In this document: piece by piece, positions 11,401-22,818 of the stretch
Layout of the letters: each line of letters opens with the position of its first letter
Numbering within the stretch: the stretch's first letter is position 1
Assembly (NCBI GenBank): GCA_964036195.1
Contig: OZ038458.1
Location: 18,241,832 to 18,305,831 of the forward strand
Reading direction: 5' to 3'
Source: Sphaerolaimus hirsutus
Taxonomy: Eukaryota; Nematoda; Chromadorea; Monhysterida; Sphaerolaimidae
DNA length: 64,000 bases
Program-made: the position numbers and the translations under genes
Notes under the pieces: model-generated
Seen by the model: only the letters and a program-made list of their open reading frames with translations
Database searches by the model: none
What the model was told of the DNA's origin: nothing

Positions 11401-13374
11401 TAGGGTGTCAAAAAATTTTTTTTACGGAAAACGGAAAACGGAAAGGTAAAATTTTTTCACTTTACGGAAAACGGAAAACGGAAAGGTAAAAAAAAAATTT
11501 CTGCCAGAAAACGGAAAACGGAAAGGTAAAAAAATTTCACTCAGCGGAAAACGGAAAACGGAAAGGTAAAAAAAAATTGTCGGCCGGAAAACGGAAAAGG
11601 GAAAAATGAAATGCCGGAAAACGGAAAACGGAAAGCAAAATTTTCACGGAAACGGAAAAAAAATAAAGTGAAATTAGCACGGTAATAGACAAATTTGCAG
11701 AAGGAAAACCTGCATGCAGGTTTGCCTGTTTGGCTTTGATTGTGGTAGCTGTACATTCTGCAACTATGGATCATGCCTGTAACTTCACTTGTAGTTCAAG
11801 CTTAACTGAACCAACAAAAAATCATCAAAAAGTAGCCATAGTGGCCATAGGAAAGGAAACACTATGACAATTTCACAGTCTAGAAGTAGTGGGAATCACT
11901 GATGACCACTGTGCAATTGATGACAACATTGCAGAGGAGATGATAATTAATAGCATAAAATTCAACGACAACCACAAATGGTACTATATTGACTGGCCAT
12001 ATAAAGAGAGTATCAGTGACCTGCCCACGGGAAAAGCAGAAGCCTTGGTGCGGTTTAAATCACTGATAAGAAGATTCAACAAAGATCCAAACTTATTTGA
12101 ACAATACCGGAAAGTTTTGGACAACCAACTAGAAAATGGAATAATTGAGATCTGTGATGACAAAACAGACAACAAGGGGATTCATTACCTGCCACACCAG
12201 CCAGTAATCACGCCGGGCAAATCGACATCATGCAGAATCGTGTACGATGGGTCGGCAGGTAAGCCCAGTTTCAACGAGTGCCTTTTTAGAGGACCAATTA
12301 CAACACCATTAGCACTGGGCCTACTCCTGAGGTTCAGGGCAGGCAATCTAGCATTAATTGCCGATATTGAAAAGGCATTTTTGCAAATAGGATTGCATGA
12401 CCAAGCTAGAGACTGCACATGATTTTTCTGGCTGAAAGATGCCTCAAAACCAGTAACTGAAAATAACTTAATAGTACTTCATCTTAAATGCGTACTGTTT
12501 GGACTTGTCTGCAGCCCAGCAATTTTGGGAGCAGTCATAAAATACCATTTAAATGTGACAATAAACAACATGAATGAATATGAAGAAAATGAAGGGGAAC
12601 AAAACCAGTTGGTGATGATAATAAACAACATTTACGTTGATAACTTCATCATGAGTGTCACGAATGAAGTTGAAGCTTTAGAACTATATTACAAAGTCAA
12701 AGCTTTATTTAACCAATGTTCTATGAACATGAGGGAATGGCTGTCAAACTCCAGATCAGTCATGAATGAAATAGCAGAAAACAACAGGAGTCCAAAGGTG
12801 AATAAAATTGTCGCAGTAATGGGCACGAAATAAAATCACCGAATGGACATGCTGGCAATATCAACACCAAAATTGCAAATTGACAGCATCACAACACCAA
12901 CCAGACAAAACTTGAAACAATTATTGGTGTCAGCTTATGACCCAATTGGGTTCACAGCACCTGTTTCACTGACCCTGAAATCCCAGTTGTCAATGCTGCT
13001 CCAAGAGACAAAAACAACACAATGGGATGAGCCAATTGAAGATAAATACAGATTGGAAAAACAATGGAAAAATGCCAGAAAACTGAAAATCAAGCCAGAA
13101 AATGGAAAAATGGCTTGGTAAAACGGAAACGGAAAGGTAAAATTTTTTCAGCCGGAAAACGGAAAAATGGGCCGGAAAAACGGAAACGGAAAGGTAAAAA
13201 ATTTTCAGCTGCCGGAAAACGGAAAACGGAAAGGTAAAAATTTGTCAGCTGCCGGAAAACGGAAAACGGAAAGGTAAAAAATTTTTGGCTGCCGGAAAAC
13301 GGAAAACGGAAAGGTAAAAAATTTTCCTGCGGAAAGGCGGAAACGGAAAACGGAAACGGAAATTTGACACCCTA
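11401..13374. mobile_element. hAT-like element carrying a captured BEL/Pao pol fragment
   Basis: The ends TAGGGTGTCAAAAAA and TTTGACACCCTA are flanked by an 8-bp duplication GTGAAAAC (11393-11400 and 13375-13382). Both arms consist of reiterated GGAAAACGGAAAGGTAAAA. The centre holds about 1.2 kb of BEL/Pao-type reverse transcriptase on the plus strand. A second copy is at 40055-41922. Confidence 0.9.
11889..13121 (+). pseudogene. BEL/Pao retrotransposon reverse transcriptase remnant
   Basis: Frames 11889-12422, 12525-12833 and 12843-13121 together resemble the protease-RT linker and reverse transcriptase of BEL/Pao elements. Visible motifs include CRIVYDGSAG, FNECLFRGP, LLLRFRAGN and LIADIEKAFLQI, the last being the first catalytic Asp region. 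A TGA interrupts the frame after the Arg-Asp-Cys-Thr segment at 12420, and more stops and shifts follow. There are no LTRs, gag, RNase H or integrase. The same TGA is present in the copy at 40055-41922, so the gene was dead before the host element multiplied. Confidence 0.85.
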
Positions 13375-13382
13375 GTGAAAAC

Positions 13383-13869
13383 GTAACCCCCACTGTAAAG
13401 TTTGATATGAAAATTGACGCCAAATAGTTGACACCAAAAATTCGCTAGTCCCCCCAATCGAGTGTAAATATTAGCTAACAGCCTAAAAAGCAATCCCAAC
13501 CCCCCACTGCAAAATGGCGCCAAGCGCCAGAATCTTTGCTTTTTTCAATTGCGCGGAATATTATTACAATGGCGCCAGAGCCATGGCGCTTTTACATCAC
13601 TAATCAGAAAGATGCATCACTACAAATAACACAACAAATTAAAAACCAAATTGGAATTGCATCTCGTTGGAAGTGTGCCAATAATAATAAAGGCATGCTT
13701 GTAAAAAGATTAAAAATATTGCTGTTGTGGATGTGTTACCTGAGGTATAACATCATTACATGAATGAATTTTGTCACCTTTTTTGACAATCGCATGCGTT
13801 ACACATTGTTGGCACGCTTCCAGCAGGAACCACGCGTGCAAGGTGTAAAGTAACTGGAGTAGGGTAGTG
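13383..13869. other. Intergenic, MITE fragments only
   Basis: Contains a fragment of the GGCGCC element (about 13513-13603) and no supported exon. CACGCGTG-type and GTTGGCACGCTTCCAG sequence at about 13810-13845 recurs near 15975-16300, which suggests another dispersed repeat. Confidence 0.5.
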
Positions 13870-13980
13870 TAGGGTTCAAACGGGATTGACTTTTTGGGAT
13901 CGGGATTGAGGTGTTGGGATTGGGACCACAAAATCCTGAAATTTCGCGGGATTCGGGATCGGGATCCTGTTTGAACCCTA
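13870..13980. mobile_element. Short TAGGGTTCAAACGGG MITE
   Basis: Ends TAGGGTTCAAACGGGATTG and GATCCTGTTTGAACCCTA are inverted around GATCGGGAT-type words. It belongs to the same family as 24290-24879, 30483-31103, 34028-34156 and 48741-49562. Confidence 0.8.
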
Positions 13981-14103
13981 ACTATGTGGACATTCAGTGT
14001 TCAACGAAAAAATTTCCAAGAAAAATATTCAACAAATTCAACAATTTTTACCAAAGTTTCTTAACAACTTATTTATCAATTTCGAAGTTCTAAACAACAA
14101 TAC

Positions 14104-17100
14104 TCATTCGATGCATCGCGCGGACACTAACACGAAATAACTCGACGTGATGACGCACAGTCGAATCTTCAGAATGTCACCCTCCTCATCAGTACTCACG
14201 ACTTCAGAGTCAGACTCTGTCTCTGAGTCGTCGGACTCCGAGTCGGTGGACATGTACGTTTCCTCAAAAGAACGAGGGGGCCAGCGACGGCGATGTTTCT
14301 TCGGACTGCGCTTCTTTGGACTGGGCTTCTTGGCACTGCGCTTGCGCGGACTTTTCTTGGTGCGTTTGGTTCGCTTGTTCTGTGTTCCGGGAGGAGCTAT
14401 TATTAAAGTAAACTTACCGTATATCCTCGAATAAGTCCCCTGGGGTGTTATTTTCATCAGAAGTTTTTGAGAGGGGAGTTATTTGAGAGGGGGGACGCTC
14501 AATTACTGTCAATAATAATATTTTGCCCACCTTCATAAGGCACTTCTCCTCCAGAATAGTCACTACCTTGGCGCCGCGCATATACTTGGGCATCTCGCTC
14601 TTTGCGCCGCTGCTGCTCCGTGCAATGTTGCCGCTGGTGCTCCTCTGCATGCTCAGCGTGGAGCTGCTCCTCTGCGCGCTCGGCATGGAGATGCTCCTCT
14701 GCATGCTCAGCCTGGGGCTGCTCCTCTGCGCGCTCAGCGTCGAGCTGCCTCCCTGCGCGGCAGTGCTAGTTTGTAATGTGTACAAAGCTAGATGATAGAG
14801 TTACGTTAGGGAAGGGTTTATGTGTATTTGGACCCACACACGCTAGTTGACATTGCAAATTTGTGTCAACTCAATGTCAACTAAATAACACAAAAATAAT
14901 TTTAAAAGCAGCACACTTAACAGAATCAATGAAAATTAAGTGCCATTATGTATGTAATATTCTATATGCTCTATCAGATAGGAATGTTGAAATGACAAAA
15001 TTCACAAAAGGTTAGTTGACAAATTGGTTGCATCAACTGCTAGATCACGTATGGATATTTTATAAAAATGAATTACCAAAATTCAGCAGGTTCCTGTAAA
15101 ATTGAGATATTTTAAAAATCAAAGAAAACGCCTGTCAAGTTTGACAGGGGATCAAATAGTGAATTTCGTCATTTAGTTATAAAATGAACATCATGTTGAA
15201 CAACCTTGCAAATCGTGTCGATATGAAATTCGTCGATTGAGTCGCTTCTGACTCGCAACATTAAAATTACGGGTTTCTTTCCCAGTATAATTTTGGTAAA
15301 AGCATGAAAACCACGTGTTCACGAATTGCAACTAATTAATTAACTCCTGCCAAATTGGCTGGAGGTCAAATATTGAATTTTACAATCATAGATATTCCAA
15401 AATAATCCAATCATGCAAAGTATACCAAGTTGATTACTCTTGGCTTGTGGCATGAAACTTACGGTTTTCCGATTTTTGAAGAAGTCTGCAAAAGACATAT
15501 AAACCTATTTTTGACGAGTTACCGCTAATCACACCTGCCAAATTGACAGGTGGTCAGATAAATTAGTCTTGCGAATTTATCACAGAATGATCCAACTTCG
15601 CGAATATACCTAAGCTAATAATGTCGATTAGCCCCCCCTAACTTGCAACATGAAACTTGCGGCAAGTGGACAATGGAATTTGTAAATCACTCCGTCTCTA
15701 ACAAGTGATCATGCGATCATCGAATAAAATACATTTTGATTGATTAAGGTATTTTTAACACCAATCCTTGCTTGATAAGAATCCTTGCTTGAGTTAGCGT
15801 ACGAGTTATCAACTGCCCTCTAACTTACTACACTTATATAAAAAACTGAGTTCAAGATTTCAGAGCTATAAAAATTAGGATCTAAAATACGTGCGAAACA
15901 TTTGATTGAATCCAAATGACACAGCACATACTCGGCGAACATGATACTCTGCCCCCGCACTCATTTATGTCTCACGTTGAAAGCGTGCCAATGATGATCA
16001 AGCATGCAATTTTTGTATAAAGATTTAAAACATCATTGTTGTGAATAAGTTCACATATAAGCGTCATAACAGCGATGACTTTTTCAACTTTTTTCTGAAA
16101 AACGCATGCAGTCACTTTACACGCTGCACGCGTGGTTTCCACTGGAAGCGTGCCAACGATTCTATTGCGCATGTAATATTCATAAAACGTTGAAAAAAGT
16201 CATATCAGTTATTACGCTATACGTTTATATATTCAGAACAATGATTTTTTCGTCTTTTATAACAAAATCGCACGCTTTATCATCTTTGGCACGCTTCCAA
16301 CGTGAGACATAAATAAGCGCAAGGGCAGAGTATCATGTCCGCCGAGTATAAATACAAAATAATTGATATATATATATATATATATATATATATCGGAAAA
16401 AATTTCGTCAATTGGATTGTAAACGAGTTGACTTCCATGTCACATAATTGTATTTACCCATAAAAGAATACTCGACAAAATTTGGGAATGCTTATTTGTT
16501 GACGAATAAAAAGTGAAAAGACAAGTGACTAGGTAAATCCTGTAAAAATGTAACCTGGCTCATGGGCTGTTGACTCGGTAAAGTGGCCTTGTCATCAAGA
16601 ATCCATCTGTTACGCATAAAGCGTACCTTCACACGGATCGGACGGCCATCCGACGTCCCAATGACGCCATGCCTGTATTCAAAATGCTCATGCCAAAAAT
16701 TAGCACACAAAACGCCACAAAACTAGGGTTCAAACGGGATCCCAATCCAGACTTTAACCTCCCGAGCATTTGTGCGATTTTGTGGTCCCGACCCCTATCC
16801 CAAAACATTTGAAAACTTAATGCTACGATGTCTACAATAATTTTATGCTATCCAAAAAAATTTCCCAGTTTTTCAAATATTGATAACACATGCATGCATG
16901 CACAATGGGTTTAACATGCGTAATGGCGCATGTCAAACCAACAATCAAGTCGGAAGGAAAAAATACCCATACTCACGTATCCTCAAACTCAGACACTTGG
17001 AGGGTGACGGGCGGCTCTGTGGTGACGGAGTCGGCGAGGACATGTAATTCCATCATACCTTCGTCATCCGGCACCCCCTTCAGTGGCGGTTTAGAGGTGT

Positions 17101-17176
17101 ACATGGCACCCATGTAGTGGACCTCAACAATCACGAGGCGCCTGTTGACAACGAAGCAGCAACGTTCGAGCCCCAT
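14104..17176 (-). CDS. Tandem-family protein copy 4
   Basis: Coding exons: B 16977-17176, C 16555-16672, D 14531-14752, A 14104-14379, giving 271 aa with TGA stop. ATG follows acceptor CCTCAG directly. A non-coding exon ends at 18075 (AAAG|GTGAGT). B: RCCFVVNRRLVIVEVHYMG then GVPDDEGMMELHV; C: GVIGTSDGRPIRVKVRFMRN; A: basic (KRTKRTKKSPRKRSAKK), then SDSESDDSETESDSE, ending FVLVSARCIE. The D exon is expanded to 74 codons by a tandem repeat encoding SMQRS/SAQRS-like units before the conserved KYMRGAKVVTILEEKCLMK. Phases match copies 1, 3 and 5. Family and function not recognised. Confidence 0.85.
14600..14752 (-). repeat. Coding tandem repeat in exon D of copy 4
   Basis: Imperfect units of GAGCATGCAGAGGAGCA type encode alternating Leu-Ser-(Met/Ala)-Gln-Arg-Ser. 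The frame is preserved throughout. Exon D of the other copies lacks it and is 26-34 codons long. Confidence 0.8.
15030..15720. repeat. Three degenerate ~190-200 bp tandem units in copy 4 C-D intron
   Basis: The landmarks CCTGCCAAATTG-CAGG and CATGAAACTTACGG recur about every 190-200 bp (near 15130, 15346, 15530 and near 15255, 15455, 15640). Single related units occur near 21350-21600 and 33230-33460, in introns of copies 3 and 1. Confidence 0.6.
16366..16392. repeat. (TA)n microsatellite
   Basis: About thirteen TA dinucleotides in the C-D intron of copy 4. Confidence 0.95.
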
Positions 17177-17786
17177 CTGAGGCGGGGGTGGGTGGTTAGC
17201 GGTTTATTCGCAGCGGGGTGGGGTTAGTGGAAACGAGCATGTGCCTCTGTGCATGGTTACCCGGCGAGCATTTTTTGCTGCCCGGTGTGCATGGTTGCCC
17301 GGTGTGCATGGCGGCCGCCCCTCCATGCACACCGGACCCCCATGCACACCGGACATGCACGCCGGGTAGGGAACATGGAGGTCGGCTGCGGAAATACATC
17401 ATGTGAGCAGGGCGGCAAACACAAAAGATATCGTACGCAATCCTATTGTTTGCCTTTGTGTTCGCCGCCGGCATTTGAGGTCATAGGTGGGCATACCGGA
17501 CAGCAGCATATTGAAAAAGCAAAATTTCAGTCACGAAGTAGTGTATGCCGGGAGGGGGGGGGGGGTAAATGAGCAAGAGAAATGAAAAAAATGCTGAATA
17601 ATGTAGAGTGGCGTACTGCGCGCCACTTTTAAACACATTTTCGCGTTGTGCTATGCACGCATTGCAGAATGCAAATGCATGCACTTCATGTGGCGTATTG
17701 CCAGCGCGGAGTAATTATAAAATAAGTGTGTTCGCAGTTCGCAGTTCGCGGTTGGCGCGTGGCGTAATGTCATAAATAGGTGACTC

Positions 17787-17960
17787 ATTGGTGTCGTAAC
17801 GTTTGTTGTGCTTTCTTTTGTGTCATGGGTAGGGTTCAAAGGGATTGACTTTTCGGAATTGGGACCACAAAATCCCGAAACTTCTCATTTCACTTCAATT
17901 GGAAAGTTGGAATTGGAAGTTAAGGGCTCATATTTATGACCTAAAAAATTTATGAGTGGG
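17787..17960. repeat. Duplicated fragment of copy 3 exon B end plus adjacent TAGGGTTCAAAG element
   Basis: The plus-strand string GGTGTCGTAACGTTTGTTGT near 17791 repeats, in the opposite orientation, the exon B / intron junction of copy 3 (around 22600-22625). The following TAGGGTTCAAAGGGATTGAC element is also shared (22420-22580). It lies in the 5' UTR intron of copy 4. Confidence 0.7.
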
Positions 17961-18074
17961 CCACTGGGATAGATATTTAGATAGCTGGCGGATTTGGGGG
18001 GGGGGGGTAACCCCCTCCCAACCACCCCCCCCCACCTACTAAACCCCTGGCCCACGTACCAACATGAAACTCAC

Positions 18075-18170
18075 CTTTCTAGGTTCCTGATGTCCGTTCC
18101 TCAGGTCTAGATATGGCAAAACTAAGAACCCTGCGATTGCGAACCAAAAAGCTGAAAGTAAACAAAAAAT
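18075..18170 (-). other. 5' untranslated first exon of copy 4 (5' end uncertain)
   Basis: Ends at donor AAAG|GTGAGT. The region reading TTCGCAATCGCAGGGTTC is similar to the corresponding part of copy 3 (near 23390-23440). The upstream AT-rich flanks of copies 3 and 4 also share GACAC...AACTTGAACACAC-type sequence (18300-18350 versus 23600-23660), which suggests a common duplication. Confidence 0.55.
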
Positions 18171-18456
18171 CCCAAAGAAAAGTAAATATCAGGATATATG
18201 TGACAAGGGTTACAGTACAGGGGAAAATACATTTCAATTTTAAGTTTTATTATTCTTTACGAAACCCATACAATTGCCGTGCACAAAAATTACTTGACAC
18301 GATAACACTTTAAAGTGTAACTTGAACACACGTAGAATACAAAATACACTGAATACTGTAAAAACTGTACCGAATGCGGCGAATGCTAGGTCGCACCATT
18401 TACCATGTAAATACTATCAAAAGCGCACAAACATGACAAAATGCCATTTTTTTAAG

Positions 18457-18537
18457 TACCGTAATTCCTCAATTAAGTCCCCAGTTGGAATTTTTTTCTC
18501 AGAATTTTTGAGGGGACTTATTAGAGGATTTACGGTA
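18457..18537. mobile_element. 81-bp TACCGTA MITE
   Basis: Ends TACCGTAATTCCTCAATTAA and TTAGAGGATTTACGGTA are inverted, with TA at the outer edge. It is one of the shortest complete members of the TACCGTA group. It lies between copies 3 and 4. Confidence 0.8.
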
Positions 18538-19026
18538 GTACATTTTAAGAAAAAGGTACACATAAAACCTAATAAACACATACCGTAATTTCTTGAATAA
18601 TCCCCTGGGGGGTTACCCAAAAGTTTGGGCTACTATCCCCTAACCCCCCCCCCCCAAATCGCCCAGCTATCTGCCTATCTGGAGCGATTTTTGAGAAACT
18701 ATACCCCTGGGAAATTCAAGATACCCCTGGGGGTAACTATTCGAGGGGAAAAGTAGTATTTCCTCACTTGTCCATTCAAGCAAATACGGTAGATAGGTGA
18801 CATAGAACATCAGATACAACTACACAAAAAAGCCAAACTTTTAGACGTGAGCAATCAAACTCAAACACAACATATCAGAAAAATCCCTGCAAAATCTGCA
18901 AAGTTCATTGCATTAACTAGGTACTCAAAAATCGAGATTTGATAGAAAACCGGCAAAATCTGACAAATTGACTGAAAAATACTGAAATTTCTCGAAATTT
19001 CTGCGTTTGAACCTTACAAAAAAACC

Positions 19027-22000
19027 TTACTCCTTGCAGCGGCCGGAAATTATCACGAAAGTGTCCCCCACGGTCATCAAGTGAATGGTCATATAAAGGT
19101 AGTCATCATCATCCTCCCCCTCAGAAATAGGGCCCTCAGAGGACACGGTGTCATCGTCATCCCCGTCGAAGTCGAGCAAGGTCCGTCTGGCCGAGCTGCT
19201 GCATGCAGAACGGCGGCGGCGGTCGCGCCAAAAACGCTTGTTGCGCCGGCCGGCCTTCTTCGAGCCCTTGCGTTTCTTGTTCGGCTGCGTGTACAGAAAG
19301 GATGAAAGAGTACCCCCTTGTAATTAGGGTTCAAACGTTGGTGTGCCTCTCTGCATGTTAAGTTTAATGCATGCATGCAATGGAATCAAATATAAATATC
19401 AAATTTATCATTCGATTTGGATTGTCAAGTTCTAGCTGGCTTCTCACATTTTCGTGAAAGCTGAACCAGTTTTTATCATGTTACAAGCTAAATTTAGATG
19501 AGTCCTTAAACACTAGCGAAGTGCCGTGTACTTACTGTTGCATTACGACGGTAATCGCGACGTCCATTATTTGAGACACTTGCCATCCGGCAGGTGTTAT
19601 GCTATCGTTGAAGTTTTAAGGCCATTTATTATTTCTATTAGAATTTCCTGATGTAAAGCCAGTCTGCATGTAGCACTGGTCCGCATGTAAGCCTGCTCTG
19701 CATGTAAATGCATGCTACATGCGGACCGGGCGGGGGATTAGCGGCGCCGGTTCACATGGTGCCTTGTGGGGGGGGGGGCGTGCATGTGGAACGGGCGGGG
19801 GAATAGCGGCGCCGGTTGACAACACAGTACTGACAACGCCGCTAATCCCCCGCCTGATCCGCATGTAAGCCCGGTCCGCATGTAGCATGCATTTACATGA
19901 AAGGCAGGTTTACATGCGGACCAGGCGGGCTTACCTGGGGGCAGTCCCAAGCCCTGTAAAGTGTAAAGTAAAGTGTCAAATGTAAAGTCAAATGCAAAGT
20001 CAAGTGTCAATCAAAACAAAAAAGAAAAAGATTTTATTAGTGAACTTTGCATGACAATTGACACTTTACTTTGCATTTGACTTTACATTTGACACTTTAC
20101 TTTACATTTGACACTTTACTTTACACTTTACAGGGCTTGGGATTGGCACCAGTGCTACATGCAGATGTTTTGGTTGTGGGAGTTATTCAAGGGAGAGTTA
20201 CTTTTCCTCACCTCGCCAACGGGGAGTTATTCAAGGGGGGAGTAATTTTAGGTGGGATTTTATTCGAGGATTTACGGTCACTTTGATCACCCCAAGGTAA
20301 ATACATGAAATGGGCATTAAATTGAATTAAAAAAATTATTAGCATACTCACCTTCACAACACACCTTTCACCGCCAATCACTTTGATCACCCCGCCGTTG
20401 TGGTTCACCGGCTGCTGGTTGCCAGAGTCCTGCGTGGGGGGGGGGGGGTTGAGCAAATCCTGGATGCACAAGTAAACCCGGCCTGATGCCCTGCAAGGAG
20501 CACACTTTAGGGCTCGAACTGGACTCAAGTCGCGACTTGAGCAAAAACAGGGTACTGACTCGACTCGTCTGACTCGACTGGAAAAATATGGCCCAAACTC
20601 GAGACTCGAGGTTTTTGCCCGACTTGACTGGTATTGGATTGAATGGTGTTAAAACTAAAGTTTAATGCATGCATGCATGCAATGGAATCAAATATTAATA
20701 TAGAATTTATCGAATGTTTCTCACATTTTCGTGAAAGCTGAACCCGTTTTTATCATGTTACAAGCTAAATTTAGATGAGTCCTTAAACACTACCTAACTT
20801 TGGCTGTTGCATTACGACAGTAATCGCAACGTCCATTATTTGAGACACTTGCCATCCGGCAGGTGTTATGCCACGGTTGAAGTTTTTCAAGGCGATTTAT
20901 TATTTCTATTAGAATTTCCTGATGTAAAGCCGGTCTGCATGTAAGCCCGTCTGGTCCGCATGTAAGCCTGCTCTGCATGTAAATGCATGCTACATGCGGA
21001 CCAGGCTTACATGCGGATCAGGCGGGGGATTAGCGGCGCCAGTACTGTGTTATCAAATGGAGCCGCTATTCCCCCGCCCGTTCCACATGCACGCCCCCCC
21101 CCTACTGAAATGAGTTATTCTTAATTCCCATCAACTGCAGTTGACCAAAACATCATTATGGTAAATTCAAATGTGTTCAAAATTTGTGGTTGCGGGGTTC
21201 AAATGTGTTCAAAACAGCCGTCCGGTGCACAAGTAAATGCCCTGCACAGTGCACAAGTACCGGCAGTAAAAGGTTGTGGAAATGAACCGCCTATTTACCA
21301 CGCCCACACCCTTTAGACATATTTAGAATTATTTACCTACTAAAATTCTGGTTGATTCAATCTATGAGCATTCCACACATAGCAATATATAAAATCGACT
21401 TATCAAAATTCAGTAGATTTTTACAGGATGATAAAAATTATCTGAGATCCTAAAGAGAGTGTACCTGCCAAATAGCAGGCAATCAAATATTCCCAGATAT
21501 GGTTAGAGGAACCGCAGAATGGACCTCTTCGAGAGTGCCCAAGAAGTGAAAGCCCACCTAGTTAATTCTAGCTTATCACATGAAAATTTCGCCTCGGGCT
21601 ACATATATAGCTGAGCGGCCCCCGTAAACAAGCAGCCCCCCCACTCAAAAATACTGGATAGCCTGCAATTGAGGCGTCTAATTCTAAAAGTCGACAAGTC
21701 CACAAAATGGGATTTTGAGTAAATGGACTTATCACATTTCTTGCGTTTTTTCCCATAAAAAAGGCTACGGAAGGTGGACTTATCGACTTTTAGTTCCCTT
21801 ATTCCGGGACTCCAATCCCGATCCAATCCGTGCCGTGACTAAACTAACTTCGGTTTGATCGGCTACTAGCAAGGGGTCATCATCGATGTTCTCCTGATCC
21901 ACATTCATGTCAGAGAGCGCATCCTCCTGGTCACCGCCATTGTTATTTTCGGGCTCGTCCGGTATCCATCTGTTGCGCATGAAGTACGCTCTGATAACGA

Positions 22001-22818
22001 GGGGGTAGCCGTGCGCGCTTCCAATCACAGCCGTACTGTAAAAAGAGAAACAGATTGAAACAATATCAGATCCTGACGAGAAAAGTTGACGAGCCAGAGT
22101 TAGCGCTGAGCCGGTGCCCAAGTAAACCCGTTGCACAAGTATGGGGGCGATACTTACCCTGTAAAATGTCAAATGGCAAATGGCATGCAAAGTGTCAAAA
22201 GTCATGGAAAATACCCTGTAAAATGTGAAATGGCATGCGAAGTGTCAAAAGTCATGGAAAATACCCTGTGAAATGTGAAATGGCATGCGAAGTGTCAAAA
22301 GACATGGAAAATACCCTGTAAAATGTGAAATGACATGCGAAGTGTCAAAAGTCACAGAAAATGCCGTGTAAAATGTCAAATGTCATGCAATGCAAAGTGT
22401 CAAAAGTCATGGAAAATGCCCTGTAAAACGACCCGGAATTGGACTTGACATTTTTTAGGTCATAAATATGAGCCCTAAACTTCCAATTCCCAATTCCAAC
22501 TTTCCAATCGAAGTGAAATGAGAAGTTTCGGGATTTTGTGGTCCCGATTCCGAAAAGTCAATCCCTTTGAACCCTACCCTACCCTACCGACACAAAATAA
22601 AGCACAACAAACGTTACGACACCCTCCGCCAGCTCCATCGTTACACCAAGAGGGTAATCCATTACCACACTATCGCGCTCAATAAAAACGAGCATCAAGC
22701 CCTCCCCCTCCGGCACACCCGCTGGATCTTGAGTTTGGTCCAAAATGTTTGAGCTGTATTCCAATTCAGCAATGACCAGGCGTCTGTTCTTGACAAAAGA
22801 GAAGCGGGCGTAAGGCAT
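19027..22818 (-). CDS. Tandem-family protein copy 3
   Basis: Coding exons: B 22613-22818, C 21849-22035, D 20352-20429, A 19027-19284, giving 242 aa with TAA stop. ATG follows acceptor TTTCCAG. A non-coding exon ends at 23350 (GTGAGT). B: RFSFVKNRRLVIAELEYSS then GVPEGEGLMLVFIERDS; C: AVIGSAHGYPLVIRAYFMRN with an acidic tail (DMNVDQENIDDDP); D: GGVIKVIGGERCVVK; A: KKRKGSKKAGRRNKRF, then acidic (DFDGDDDD, EGEDDDD), ending FVIISGRCKE. The B donor (AC|GTTTGT) is taken from phase. Same exon phases as copies 1, 4 and 5. No known family recognised; basic/acidic tails suggest the nucleus. Confidence 0.85.
19357..21045. repeat. Direct duplication of ~380 bp spanning copy 3 introns
   Basis: 19357-19735 and about 20655-21045 share long stretches, for example AATGCATGCATGCAATGGAA and TTGCCATCCGGCAGGTGTTATG. 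The two units bracket the CWG element (19938-20149) and exon D (20352-20429). GCATGTAAGCC/GGCTTACATGC words form an inverted cluster in each unit. Confidence 0.7.
19938..20149. mobile_element. CWG-flanked MITE (GTGCCAATCCCAAGCCC ends)
   Basis: It lies between CTG (19935-19937) and CAG (20150-20152). On the minus strand it starts GTGCCAATCCCAAGCCCTGT and ends GGGACTGCCCC before CAG. It lies in the D-A intron of copy 3. Same family as 4370-4568, 51765-51976 and 59276-59433. Confidence 0.75.
22150..22430. repeat. ~50-bp tandem repeat, about five units
   Basis: The unit contains CCTGTAAAATGTGAAATGGC, ATGCGAAGTGTCAAAAGTCA and TGGAAAAT, with a period of about 50 bp. The words are those of the CTG-flanked MITE arms, so this is probably an expanded arm. 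It lies in the B-C intron of copy 3. Confidence 0.85.

Noticed and set aside
11889..12422. Possibility that the BEL/Pao open frame is an active retrotransposon gene
   Set aside because: Common TGA in both copies, no LTRs, no gag, RNase H or integrase; it sits between DNA-transposon ends.
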